A DNA stretch of 42,615 nt, from the NCBI GenBank assembly GCA_019235885.1, contig JAFAKB010000089.1:1-42615 (forward strand), written 5' to 3'. The notes beneath the pieces are model-generated. The model was not told the origin of the DNA. It did no database searches and saw nothing but the letters and a program-made list of their open reading frames with translations. This DNA comes from Candidatus Eremiobacterota bacterium. Its GTDB lineage: Bacteria; Vulcanimicrobiota; Vulcanimicrobiia; Vulcanimicrobiales; Vulcanimicrobiaceae. A program made the position numbers and the translations under genes. Shown in pieces: positions 16,260-24,771 of the stretch (positions are counted from its first letter, which is position 1; every line of letters starts with the position of its first letter).

Positions 16260-17695
16260 GCGTGTCCCGCCATCAGCGCGCCGATGCGGCCGCGGTCGAG
16301 GTTGCCGCGGTCGAAGGCGCCCACGAACGCGCCGTTCGCGATCACCAGCACGCGGTCGGCGACCGCGAAGAGCTCGTCGAGCTCGAACGAGATCAGCAGC
16401 ACGCCGGCGCCGGCGTTGCGCGCTTCGATCAGCCGCGACTGCACCAGCGCGGCGGCGCCGATGTCGATGCCACGCGTCGGCTGGTACGCGACGACCAGCT
16501 TCGGCGCGCTGATCAGCGTTCGCCCGACGACGATCTTCTGCTGGTTTCCGCCCGAGAGCGCGCCGGCGAGCGCGTCCGGGTTCGGCGGGCGCACGTCGAA
16601 GCGCTCGATCACCTCGCGCGCCGCCGCGCCGAACTCGGCGAGCCGCAGCGTGCGCTGGCGCCCGAGCGCGACGTTGTCGCGCACGTTCCATTCCAGGACG
16701 AGCGCTTCGTGGCGGCGATCCTGCGGGATGACGCGAATGCCGCGCGCGAGTCGCGAGGCGGGCGCGTCATCCGGGCGCAGCGGCGTTCCCTCGAACACGA
16801 TCGCGCCGCTGAACGGCACGACGCCGGCGAGCGCGTCGCTCAGCGCGGACTGGCCGTTTCCTTCGATGCCGGCGACGCCGACGATCTCGCCCGCGCGCAC
16901 CTCGAAGCTCGCCTCGCGCAGCGCGCTCGTCCCCGAGCGCGCCGAGAGGTTGCGCACCTCGAGCAGCGGCGCGACGCTGGTGCTCGCGCGAGCCGCGAGC
17001 GCCGGCACCTCGCCGCCGACCATCTCGCGCGCGATCGCCTCGGCGCTCGTCTCGCCGGTGAGGTGGCTCGCGACGACGCGCCCCGCGCGCATCACCGTCA
17101 CGCGCTGCGAGTATGCGATCACTTCGGCGAGCTTGTGCGTCACCACCAAGATCGCCGTGCCGCCCCGCGCGAGGTCCTGCACCGTGGTGAAGAACGACGC
17201 GATCTCGCCTGGCGCGAGCGACGCGGTCGGCTCGTCGAGCAGCAGCACGCTCGGCGCGCGATCCAGCTCGCGCAGCAGCTCGACGCGCTGCTTGATCCCG
17301 ACCGGGAGCGTCTCGACGAGCGCGTCGGGATCGACCTCCAGACCGTACGTCGTACCGAGCTCGCGCACGCGCGCGCGCGCCGCGCCGGCGTCGATCGCCC
17401 AGCCGCGGCGCGGCTCGCGGTTCAGCAGCACGTTCTCCCACACGCGCAGCCGGCCGATCAGCTTGAAATGTTGATGGACGAGCCCCACGACGCCGTCCGA
17501 CGAAACGGTTCCTTCGTCGGGCTGGATCGCGCGGTACGCGATCGCGGCGAGCGTCGACTTGCCGGCGCCGTTCTCGCCGACCAGCGCGTGGATCTCGCCG
17601 GGCTTCAGCTCGAGGTCGACGCCGTCGACGGCCTGCACGGCACCGAAGCGCTTGCGCACGCCGCGCAGCGTCAGAGCGGGACGCGTTTGAACGAT
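16256..17695 (-). CDS. ABC importer ATPase, duplicated, BMP/nucleoside-type; non-standard start
   Basis: Tandem ATPase of about 479 aa energising the importer. Domain 1 has Walker A GENGAGKST, signature region LPVGIKQRVELLREL and Walker B VLLLDEP. Domain 2 has the degenerate Walker A GIEGNGQSAL and the signature LSGGNQQK, as in NupA and sugar importers of this class. No ATG, GTG or TTG lies in frame where the conserved N-terminus (LTLRGVRKRFGAV) demands a start. I placed it at ATC 17695, which has GGGAGGAG 5 nt upstream. The alternative is CTG at 17674, whose bases form a CTGA overlap with the BMP stop, like the GTGA overlaps downstream. A base error is also possible. Confidence 0.88.
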   Translation of the reverse strand: MVQTRPALTLRGVRKRFGAVQAVDGVDLELKPGEIHALVGENGAGKSTLAAIAYRAIQPDEGTVSSDGVVGLVHQHFKLIGRLRVWENVLLNREPRRGWAIDAGAARARVRELGTTYGLEVDPDALVETLPVGIKQRVELLRELDRAPSVLLLDEPTASLAPGEIASFFTTVQDLARGGTAILVVTHKLAEVIAYSQRVTVMRAGRVVASHLTGETSAEAIAREMVGGEVPALAARASTSVAPLLEVRNLSARSGTSALREASFEVRAGEIVGVAGIEGNGQSALSDALAGVVPFSGAIVFEGTPLRPDDAPASRLARGIRVIPQDRRHEALVLEWNVRDNVALGRQRTLRLAEFGAAAREVIERFDVRPPNPDALAGALSGGNQQKIVVGRTLISAPKLVVAYQPTRGIDIGAAALVQSRLIEARNAGAGVLLISFELDELFAVADRVLVIANGAFVGAFDRGNLDRGRIGALMAGHA

Positions 17696-18696
17696 GACAG
17701 CTCCTCCCGCGTGGACGGCACGACGATCTTCCCGGCGATGATCGCCGCCTTCAGCTTGTCGAGCACCGCGATCTTCTGCGGCGTCACGACGTTCCGAGTG
17801 TACTTGAAGTCGGTGAGGCCGACGCCGCCGTCCTTCAGCCCGAGGATCAGGTGCTTGGGTCGCGGGCGGTGCGCGACGGCGGCCTCGCTCACCCGAAAGA
17901 CGCCCACGTCGACCCGCTTCACCATGCTGGTGAGGATCTTGCCGGGGACGAGCGCGTCCTGGTCGGAGTCGACCCCGATGACATACGCGCCGTCGCGCGT
18001 CTTCACCTGATCGATCGCCCCGAGCCCGGCCTTCCCCGCCGCGGCGTAGATGATGTCGGTTCCCTGCGAGAAGAGCACGCCGGCGAGCTCTTTCCCCGAC
18101 GCGACGTCGTCGAACGAGCCCACGTACTTCACCGCGACGTTCACCGACGGATCGATCTGCCGCGCGCCGGCGGCGTACCCGGCCTCGAACTTCCGCAGCA
18201 GCGGGATGTCGATCCCGCCCAGAAACGCGATCGTCTTCGTCTTCGTCGTCATCGCGGCGAGCGCGCCGGCCAGAAACGAGCCTTCCTCTTCCTTGAAGGT
18301 GACCGCGGTGACGTTCGGCTCGTCGACGACCGCGTCGATGATCGAGAAGTGGCGCTGCGGATAGCGCTCCGCCACCTCGCCGACGTCGCGCGCCATCAGG
18401 AACCCGATCGCGAAGATCTCGTCGTACTCTTTGTTCGCCAGGACGGTCAAATTGATCTGGTAGTCCGCCGCGGACTTCGACTGCAGCACCGTCGTGTCGG
18501 CGTGGAGGACGTCGCGCGCGCGGACGAGCCCCGCGTAGGCGGAGTCGTTGAACGAACGGTCTCCGAGCCCGCCCACGTCCGTCACCATCCCGATCCGCAC
18601 CGCACCGGACGCCGCGGCGTGACGGGCGCAACCCGCCGTCGCCGCGCAGAGCGGCACGAGCGCAAGTGCGAGGAGCGCCGCGCGGCGGAGAGCCAT
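17671..18696 (-). CDS. BMP-family substrate-binding lipoprotein
   Basis: Ligand-binding component of the importer (341 aa), of the Bmp/Med/PnrA family. The signal peptide ends in lipobox TAGC with acylated Cys23. The mature protein shows the family pattern VRIGMVTDVGGLGDRSFNDSAY, FAIGFLMARDVGEVAERYP, TFKEEEGSFLAGALAAM and VIGVDSDQDAL. Characterised PnrA-type members bind purine nucleosides; others bind riboflavin or similar ligands, so the substrate is not fixed by sequence. AAAGG lies about 6 nt before the ATG. It is the first gene of the operon, with the divergent AI-2E-type transporter starting 61 nt away. Confidence 0.92.
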   Translation of the reverse strand: MALRRAALLALALVPLCAATAGCARHAAASGAVRIGMVTDVGGLGDRSFNDSAYAGLVRARDVLHADTTVLQSKSAADYQINLTVLANKEYDEIFAIGFLMARDVGEVAERYPQRHFSIIDAVVDEPNVTAVTFKEEEGSFLAGALAAMTTKTKTIAFLGGIDIPLLRKFEAGYAAGARQIDPSVNVAVKYVGSFDDVASGKELAGVLFSQGTDIIYAAAGKAGLGAIDQVKTRDGAYVIGVDSDQDALVPGKILTSMVKRVDVGVFRVSEAAVAHRPRPKHLILGLKDGGVGLTDFKYTRNVVTPQKIAVLDKLKAAIIAGKIVVPSTREELSSFKRVPL

Positions 18697-18757
18697 CGCG
18701 GGCCTTTACTACCGGGGGTGCGGGGCGGCCTCTCGCCTACGGGGAAAGAGGAACCTC

Positions 18758-19945
18758 GTGAATCCCGCCGCCCGACCGCCCGAGGTTCCGCGCCTGCGCC
18801 GCCCGATGTCGCGCGCGGAGCGGCGGGTGACGTTCTGGCTCAAGGTGTTGGGGCTGGTCGCGGTCGCGATCTACCTGCTCGTCGGGTTCCTGGAGTTTCT
18901 CGGCAACGTCAAGGCGACGGCGATCCTGTTCGTCGTCGCGCTGTTCTTCGCGTACCTGATCTACCCGCTGGTCCGGCGGCTGAACGAACGGCTCCCGCTG
19001 GCCTGGTCGATCCTGTTCGTGTACGTGTTCATCGCGCTGGTCGGCGCGTTGATCCTGCAGCTGCTCGTCCCCGCGCTCGCCAACGACGTGCAGGGCGCGG
19101 TGAAGACGCTGCCCGGACTGGTCCGCCATTACGGCGAGGTGCTGCAGGATCCGAACAACCGGCTCGTCCGCTGGCTCCCGCTCGACGAGCGGCTTTACCT
19201 GGCTTCGCTGCCGGGCCAGCTCGGCGCGTTTCTGCAGACGAACGCGCTCGACACCGCTTCGAAGACGCTCACCGTGCTGCTCTCGACCGTCTCGGTGCTC
19301 GCAACGCTGATCGTCGTGCCGGTGCTCGCCGCGTACATGCTGCTCGACGCCGAGAGCATCAAGGAAAACTTCCTCGGGCTCGTGCCTGCCAAATACCGGC
19401 CGAAGACCGAGGCGATCATCGCCGACCTCGACCACGTCGTGGGCGGCTTCATCCGCGGCCAGCTCATCGACGGCTCGATCCTCGGCGCGATGCTGACGGT
19501 GATGCTCTCGATCATGCACGTTCCGTACGCGCTGCTGATCGGCGTCGTCTCGGGCGCGCTGAACTTCATCCCGTACGCCGGCGCGGTGATCGCGCTCGTC
19601 CCGGCGGTTCTCCTCGCGTTCGCGGCGAACGGGTTGACGAACGCCCTCATCGTCGCGGTGCTGATCGGTGTGATCCACCAGATCGACGGCAACTTCGTCG
19701 CGCCGCGCGTGCTGAAAGAGAACGTCGGGCTCTCGCCGTTCTGGATCGTCATCTCGATCCTCGTCTTCAGCGAGATGTTCGGGCTGATCGGAACCTTCCT
19801 CGCCGTCCCGACCGCCGCGATGATCCGCGTGCTGCGCGAGCACTTGCTCCCCAAAGCGGTGACCCGGTCGACCGCCGCGCCTGGGACGACGAGGGCTCCG
19901 CGCGAGCAGACGCGGCCGCCGGTCGCGACGCCGCGGACGGGCTGA
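18758..19945 (+). CDS. AI-2E/PerM-family membrane transporter
   Basis: A 395-aa inner-membrane protein of the AI-2E transporter family (PF01594). Family features include FFAYLIYPLVRRL near the N-terminus, a soluble segment between helices 3 and 4 (residues about 110-190), and the C-terminal GALNFIPYAGAVIALVPAV and VIHQIDGNFVAPRVLKENVGLSPFWIV. The family name comes from E. coli TqsA; many members are exporters or Na+/H+ antiporters instead, so the substrate is open. The GTG start has AAAGAGGAA 4 nt upstream. A basic, Pro/Thr-rich tail of 35 residues follows the last helix. Arginase follows after 37 nt on the same strand. Confidence 0.9.
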   Translation: MNPAARPPEVPRLRRPMSRAERRVTFWLKVLGLVAVAIYLLVGFLEFLGNVKATAILFVVALFFAYLIYPLVRRLNERLPLAWSILFVYVFIALVGALILQLLVPALANDVQGAVKTLPGLVRHYGEVLQDPNNRLVRWLPLDERLYLASLPGQLGAFLQTNALDTASKTLTVLLSTVSVLATLIVVPVLAAYMLLDAESIKENFLGLVPAKYRPKTEAIIADLDHVVGGFIRGQLIDGSILGAMLTVMLSIMHVPYALLIGVVSGALNFIPYAGAVIALVPAVLLAFAANGLTNALIVAVLIGVIHQIDGNFVAPRVLKENVGLSPFWIVISILVFSEMFGLIGTFLAVPTAAMIRVLREHLLPKAVTRSTAAPGTTRAPREQTRPPVATPRTG

Positions 19946-19982
19946 CCGGGAGCGCCCGGGCCGCCGCGGCGAAGGCTCCGCG

Positions 19983-20891
19983 GTGATCACCCAAGCATCG
20001 CCCGCCGTCTTCCCCGGCCGCAAGACCGTCACGCGCGTCGACGTCGTCGGCGTCCCGATGGATCTCGGCGCGGATCGGCGCGGCGTCGACATGGGTCCTT
20101 CGGCGATTCGCTACGCCCGTTTGAAGGAGCAGCTCGAGAAGCTGGGCGTCGAGGTGACCGATCACGGCAACTTGGGCGTGCCCGTCCCCGAGTCGGCCAC
20201 GGTCGCGGAGCAGAACGCGAAGTACTTTCCGATCATCCAGGCCGTTTGCGAAGAGCTGGCGGACATCGTGGCGAGCATCGTCGCGCAAGGCTCGTTCCCG
20301 CTGGTGCTCGGCGGCGACCACTCGATCGCGATCGGCACGATCGCGGGGATCGCGCGCACGCGCGGCAAGGCGCCCGGCGTCATCTGGGTCGACGCGCACG
20401 GCGACATCAACACGCCGCTGACGTCGGCGACCGGCAACGTGCACGGGATGCCGGTGCACTTCGCGCTCGAGCAGCACGCGGTCGATCCGGCGCGCATGGC
20501 GTTCATCGGCTTGCGCGACGTCGACGAGCCGGAGAAGAAGATCATCCGCGAGCTCGGCGTGCGCGCGTTCACGATGGCCGACGTCGACCGGCTCGGGATG
20601 AGCCGCGTCGTCGACGAAGCGCTGGCGCTCGTCGCCGAGGGCGAGAACTCGGTGCACGTCAGCTTCGACATGGACGGCGTCGACCCGCAGGAAGCCCCCG
20701 GCGTCGGCACGCCGGTGCGCGGCGGGATCACCTACCGCGAAGCGCACTTGCTGATGGAAGGCGTCGCCGCCAGCGGAACGCTGGGCTCGCTCGAGGTCAC
20801 CGAGATCAACCCGATCCTCGACCGCGAGAACAAGACCGCGATCCTCGCGGTCGAATTGATCCTCTCCGCGCTGGGAAAGACGACGCTCTGA
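19983..20891 (+). CDS. rocF: Arginase
   Basis: Hydrolyses arginine to ornithine and urea with a binuclear manganese centre. All three metal-binding motifs of the ureohydrolase family are present: GGDHSIAIG, DAHGDINTP (DAHxD) and SFDMDGVDP (DxDxxDP). GNVHGMP just after the second motif and DPQEAPGVGTPVRGG match arginase rather than agmatinase or formiminoglutamase. The 302-aa length is normal for bacterial RocF. The GTG at 19983 was taken because VTRVDVVGVPMDLGADRRGVDMGP follows with an ordinary N-terminal extension. Its TGA overlaps the probable CTG start of the next gene. Confidence 0.94.
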   Translation: MITQASPAVFPGRKTVTRVDVVGVPMDLGADRRGVDMGPSAIRYARLKEQLEKLGVEVTDHGNLGVPVPESATVAEQNAKYFPIIQAVCEELADIVASIVAQGSFPLVLGGDHSIAIGTIAGIARTRGKAPGVIWVDAHGDINTPLTSATGNVHGMPVHFALEQHAVDPARMAFIGLRDVDEPEKKIIRELGVRAFTMADVDRLGMSRVVDEALALVAEGENSVHVSFDMDGVDPQEAPGVGTPVRGGITYREAHLLMEGVAASGTLGSLEVTEINPILDRENKTAILAVELILSALGKTTL

Positions 20892-21373
20892 TCGACCGCG
20901 CCTTCGACCGGGCGGCGTTCGAGCTACGGCGTGACACGTTCGAGGACGTCCTCGCGCCGGAGCTGACGCCGGAGCAGCGGCTGCAAGCGCAGGTCGAGGA
21001 GGACGCGCGCGCGACGTGCCCGTGCTGCGGCTATCCGACGATCAACGGGCGCGGCCACTACGAGATCTGTCCGCTCTGCTTCTGGGAAGACGACGGCCAG
21101 GACGACGAAGAGCGCGCGCCGCTGCACGGCTACTTCGCGCCGGACGACGTCGCGGGCGGACCGAACCACGACTACTCGCTGGCCGAGGCGCGCGAGAACT
21201 TCGCCCGCTACATGACGATGTACCGGCCGACCGACGAGCCGTTCGAGGCCGAGCGCGCGCGCACCGACGTGAAACGGCAGATCGTCGAGACCTACGACCG
21301 CGCCGTGAACGGGGAGACGACGTTCGCCGAAGCCGACTTCGAAGCGCGCTCGCTGCTCGACCAGCCGCTGTAG
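20888..21373 (+). CDS. CPCC-domain cysteine-rich protein, probable CTG start
   Basis: A protein of about 161 aa with the cysteine-rich CPCC domain (PF14206): CPCCGYPTINGRGHYEICPLCFWEDDGQDD at about residues 40-70, a likely zinc knuckle of two CxxC pairs. The function of the family is unknown. The C-terminal half (LAEARENFARYMTMYRPTDEP) is the usual conserved extension. There is no in-frame ATG, GTG or TTG between the upstream arginase overlap and the domain. CTG at 20888, overlapping the arginase TGA as CTGA and preceded by GGGAAAG about 8 nt upstream, is the best start. The stop codon abuts the stop of the convergent gene with no gap. Confidence 0.82.
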   Translation: MIDRAFDRAAFELRRDTFEDVLAPELTPEQRLQAQVEEDARATCPCCGYPTINGRGHYEICPLCFWEDDGQDDEERAPLHGYFAPDDVAGGPNHDYSLAEARENFARYMTMYRPTDEPFEAERARTDVKRQIVETYDRAVNGETTFAEADFEARSLLDQPL

Positions 21374-21781
21374 CTAGGGCCGTTCGGCGAGCTCGTAGGC
21401 GCGCAGCGTGTTGCGGCCGATGACGCAGATCGGAACGTCGCGCCAGCGGGTCTCGAGCCGCTCCGTCCAAGCGTCGGCGAACGTCACGCCGTCGATCCCG
21501 CCGTAGAGACAAATCTCGCCGTCACCGGCGCCGTAGCGGAACTCGTAGTCGACCTCGGCGAGGTCGGGGACCTCGACGCCGTCGAGCGGCGCGCCGACCC
21601 GCGAGAGCGCGCGGTAGACGCGCCCCGCGTTGCCGTCGTCCGCGTCGTACCACAGGCAGTGATCGTGCGCGTCGGCGGTCTCCCCGTGCAGCTTCTTCGC
21701 CAGCCCGCCGATCACGAGCGCGCGCGCCTGCTCCTTGGCGAGCGCGCACAGCAGCTCGGCGAACGCGGTATGGTCGGCCAT
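21374..21781 (-). CDS. Nucleotidyltransferase-like protein (DUF6036-type), probably inactive
   Basis: A 135-aa protein resembling small nucleotidyltransferase-fold proteins of the DUF6036 type, some of which belong to toxin-antitoxin or abortive-infection modules. The layout ALVIGGLAKKLHGE, then a short acidic stretch, then NAGRVYRALSRVGAPL and IDGVTFADAWTERLE follows that family. Where active members have DLDLW, this one has DHCLW, so the second catalytic aspartate seems to be replaced by Cys. The start is well supported by GGAGGT 4 nt before the ATG. No partner toxin is visible nearby. Assignment rests on pattern memory, so moderate confidence is appropriate. Confidence 0.68.
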   Translation of the reverse strand: MADHTAFAELLCALAKEQARALVIGGLAKKLHGETADAHDHCLWYDADDGNAGRVYRALSRVGAPLDGVEVPDLAEVDYEFRYGAGDGEICLYGGIDGVTFADAWTERLETRWRDVPICVIGRNTLRAYELAERP

Positions 21782-21961
21782 CGGTACCTCCGTTGACGGT
21801 TCCGACAGCTACTGCGTCCGTCTGCGAAATCCCACCCGCTCCGATCACCCGTTGCGGGAGCAGCCGCTCGGCGTTATGAACCACGGCACCGTCGCGGAAT
21901 CGAACGTCGATCTGGTCGCGTTCCACCGCGGCGTTGCCAAGTGAGCTTCACGGAACTGCGA

Positions 21962-23188
21962 TCATGGGGGCTCGCCGCGATCGTTCAGCGGGATCTCGGC
22001 GGTCGTGGAGCGGGCCGGCGCAAGGTGCGCGACGCGAGCGGCGGCGTCCACGGCGTCGGCCGCCATCTTGCGGTACGTCGTCCACTTTCCGCCGGTGATC
22101 GTGACGAGTCCCGACGGCGAGATTTCGACCAGGTGCTCTCGCGAGAGGTTCGACGTCATCCTCGCGTCGCGGCGCAGGAGCGGCCGGAGTCCGGCGAACG
22201 TCGCCGAGACGTCGCTTCGGCTCAGCGGCGCGGCGAGAACGGCGTTCACCGTCCCCAGAATGTACGCGATCTCTTCGTCGCTCGCCGACGGGTCGGCGAC
22301 CGGCGCGTCGACGGGCACGTCGGTCGTCCCGATCATTACCTGGCGTTGCCACGGAATCGCGAACAGGACGCGCCCGTCGGCGGTCCGCGGGACGAGCAGC
22401 GCGGCATCCGGCGAGCCGAGCCGTTCGGCCGGGACGAGAATGTGCGAACCTCGGCTGAGTGCGAGCAGCGGTTTCGAGGACGGATCGTCGAGCGCGCGGA
22501 CTACGTCGGCGAACGGGCCGGCGGCGTTGATCGCCACCCGCGCGCGCACGATCATCTCTGCGCCCGACCTCTGCTCGACGGCGCGGACGCCGGCGATGCG
22601 GTCGCCCAGGTCGCGCACAAAGGCCTGGGCGCGCACGTCGCTCGCGAGCACGGCGCCGCGTTCGCTCGCAGCCCGCGCGATCGCGAGCGCCAGCCGCGCG
22701 TCGTTGAACTGGCCGTCGTAGTAGATCACGCCGCCGCGCAGGCCGCTCGCCGCAAGCGCCGGGAACGCACGGCGCGCGTTCGCTGCCGAAACGATGCGGC
22801 TGCGCGGAAACGACGATCGGCCGGCGAGCACATCGTACGCCACAAGCGCGGCGGCGTAGTACGGAATCTCCCACCAATGCCGCGCCGGGATAACGAACGC
22901 GCGTGCAGCGACCATATCCGGTGCGTTCCTGCGCAGGATCTCGCGCTCATACAGCGCCTCGTGCACGAGCCGGAGGTTTCCCTGGCGCAGATACCGGACG
23001 CCACCGTGGATCAGTTTCGTCGAACGGCTCGAGGTGCCGGAGCCGAAGTCGCGCGCCTCGATGAGTGCGGTCCGGTAGCCGCGCGCGGCTGCGTCGAGTG
23101 CGGCACCCAAGCCCGTCGCGCCGCCGCCTACGATAAGGACGTCGAACTGCTCTTGCTCCAGCCGTCGCAGCGCGGCGTCACGGTTCAA
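21962..23188 (-). CDS. glpD: Glycerol-3-phosphate dehydrogenase, short form
   Basis: FAD enzyme that oxidises glycerol 3-phosphate to dihydroxyacetone phosphate and passes electrons to quinone. The dinucleotide fold is clear ([32 protein letters not shown]), followed by [26 protein letters not shown] and the C-terminal [13 protein letters not shown]. At 408 aa it ends soon after that motif and lacks the usual C-terminal alpha-helical domain of about 100 residues. The TTG start overlaps the glpK stop as TTGA. As the third gene of glcD-glpK-glpD it completes glycerol entry into glycolysis and the respiratory chain. Confidence 0.9.
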   Translation of the reverse strand: MNRDAALRRLEQEQFDVLIVGGGATGLGAALDAAARGYRTALIEARDFGSGTSSRSTKLIHGGVRYLRQGNLRLVHEALYEREILRRNAPDMVAARAFVIPARHWWEIPYYAAALVAYDVLAGRSSFPRSRIVSAANARRAFPALAASGLRGGVIYYDGQFNDARLALAIARAASERGAVLASDVRAQAFVRDLGDRIAGVRAVEQRSGAEMIVRARVAINAAGPFADVVRALDDPSSKPLLALSRGSHILVPAERLGSPDAALLVPRTADGRVLFAIPWQRQVMIGTTDVPVDAPVADPSASDEEIAYILGTVNAVLAAPLSRSDVSATFAGLRPLLRRDARMTSNLSREHLVEISPSGLVTITGGKWTTYRKMAADAVDAAARVAHLAPARSTTAEIPLNDRGEPP

Positions 23189-24771
23189 TCGCGCGCCCAG
23201 CCGCAGCTGCGCTCCACCGCCTGTCGCCAGCGCGCGAGCAGTTCGGTGCGCCGCGCGTCATCCATCGCCGGCACGAAGCGGCGTTCTTCGCGCCATTGTC
23301 GTGCCACCGTCTGGACGTCGGGCCAAAATCCAACGTGCAGGCCGGCGAGGTACGCGGCACCGAGCGCCGTCGTCTCGACGACCGCCGGCCGCGAGACGGG
23401 GACGCCGAGCAGGTCGGCTTGAAACTGCATCGCGAGGTCGTTCGCCGCGGCGCCGCCGTCGACGCGCAGCTCGCTCAGCGCAACGCCCGCGTCACGCTCC
23501 ATTGCCGCCACGACGTCGGCAGTCTGGTACGCCATTGCTTCGAGCGCGGCGCGCGCGAGGTGCGCGCGCGTCGTCCCGCGCGTGATCCCGACGATCGTCC
23601 CGCGCGCGTACGGATCCCAGTACGGTGCTCCCAGCCCGGTGAACGCGGGCACGAAGAAGCAGTCGCCGCTGTCGTCGACTTCCCGCGCGAGCCGCTCGAC
23701 GTCCGACGACCGCTCGATGACGCCGAGCCCGTCGCGCAGCCACTGCACCGCCGCGCCGGTGGCGAACACCGAGCCTTCCAGCGCGTAGGCCGCGCGCCGC
23801 GGCTCGAACGCGAAAGCGACGGTGGACAACAATCCGTGCTCGCTGCGAACGACGCGCTCGCCGGTGTTGAGCACCACGAACGAGCCGGTGCCGTACGTGT
23901 TCTTCGCGAGCCCCGGCGTGAAGCCGGCCTGTCCGACGAGCGCCGCCTGCTGATCGCCCGCCACGCCGGCGATGCGAATCGCACCGCCGAAATGCTCGGC
24001 CGCCGTCGTCCCGAAATCCGCCGTGCACGGCAGCACCTCCGGCAACAACGCTCGCGGAATCCCGAACGCGGTGAGCAACTGGTCGCTCCACCGCAAGCAA
24101 TGGATGTCGAACAGCATCGTGCGCGACGCGTTCGTCACGTCGGTGACGTGCCGCGTTCCGCCGGTCAGCTTCCAGATCAGCCACGAGTCGACCGTGCCGA
24201 ACGCGATCTCGCCGCGCTCCGCGCGTTCGCGCAATCCGCCGACATGGTCGAGCAGCCACGCGATCTTCGTCGCGGAGAAATACGGATCGAGAAGCAAACC
24301 CGTCTGCGCGGTGACGAGCTCGCCGACGCCGCGTGCGCGCAGCTCGTCGCAGTGCGAGGCGGTGCGCCGGTCTTGCCACACGATCGCATCCGCGACCGGT
24401 TTCCCGCTCGCACGATCCCACAGGATCGTCGTCTCACGCTGGTTCGTGATCCCGATCGCCGCCACGTCGGCTGCCGAAACGCGCGCGTTGCGCAGCGCGC
24501 CGCGCGCCGTCTCCAACTGCGAGCGCCAGATGTCGTCCGGATCATGCTCGACCCAACCCGGCTGCGGAAACTTCTGCTCGAACTCGCGCTGATCGAACGC
24601 CACCACCTCACCGCGCGCGTCGAACACGATCGCGCGCGAGCTCGTGGTGCCTTGGTCCAGCGCGAGGATCACCGGCTCACTGCGCGGCGGGAGATCGGCG
24701 AGCCCGACCGCCGTGCGGGGAGTCGCCGGAGGCCGGTCGCGCGATGCTCCGGGCTTCGTCTCAACGGTCAC
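23185..24771 (-). CDS. glpK: Glycerol kinase
   Basis: Phosphorylates glycerol with ATP, the first step of glycerol use. FGGY-family signatures: [57 protein letters not shown] and the C-terminal [26 protein letters not shown]. The protein is 528 aa with about 33 residues ahead of the usual start; an internal start would remove this extension, but the GTG at 24771 forms a GTGA overlap with glcD, matching the operon's style. glpD follows with a TTGA overlap. No glycerol facilitator is present in the window. Confidence 0.95.
   Translation of the reverse strand: MTVETKPGASRDRPPATPRTAVGLADLPPRSEPVILALDQGTTSSRAIVFDARGEVVAFDQREFEQKFPQPGWVEHDPDDIWRSQLETARGALRNARVSAADVAAIGITNQRETTILWDRASGKPVADAIVWQDRRTASHCDELRARGVGELVTAQTGLLLDPYFSATKIAWLLDHVGGLRERAERGEIAFGTVDSWLIWKLTGGTRHVTDVTNASRTMLFDIHCLRWSDQLLTAFGIPRALLPEVLPCTADFGTTAAEHFGGAIRIAGVAGDQQAALVGQAGFTPGLAKNTYGTGSFVVLNTGERVVRSEHGLLSTVAFAFEPRRAAYALEGSVFATGAAVQWLRDGLGVIERSSDVERLAREVDDSGDCFFVPAFTGLGAPYWDPYARGTIVGITRGTTRAHLARAALEAMAYQTADVVAAMERDAGVALSELRVDGGAAANDLAMQFQADLLGVPVSRPAVVETTALGAAYLAGLHVGFWPDVQTVARQWREERRFVPAMDDARRTELLARWRQAVERSCGWARD

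Noticed and set aside
15327-17474. Long plus-strand open frame opposite the importer genes
   Set aside because: Low-complexity Arg/Ala/Glu-rich translation, no family pattern, and full overlap with clear ABC permease and ATPase genes.
21782-21961. Possible short peptide (MNHGTVAESNVDLVAFHRG...) on the plus strand
   Set aside because: Only 22 codons from the ATG, no Shine-Dalgarno, no neighbouring gene in that direction; it is not distinguishable from chance.
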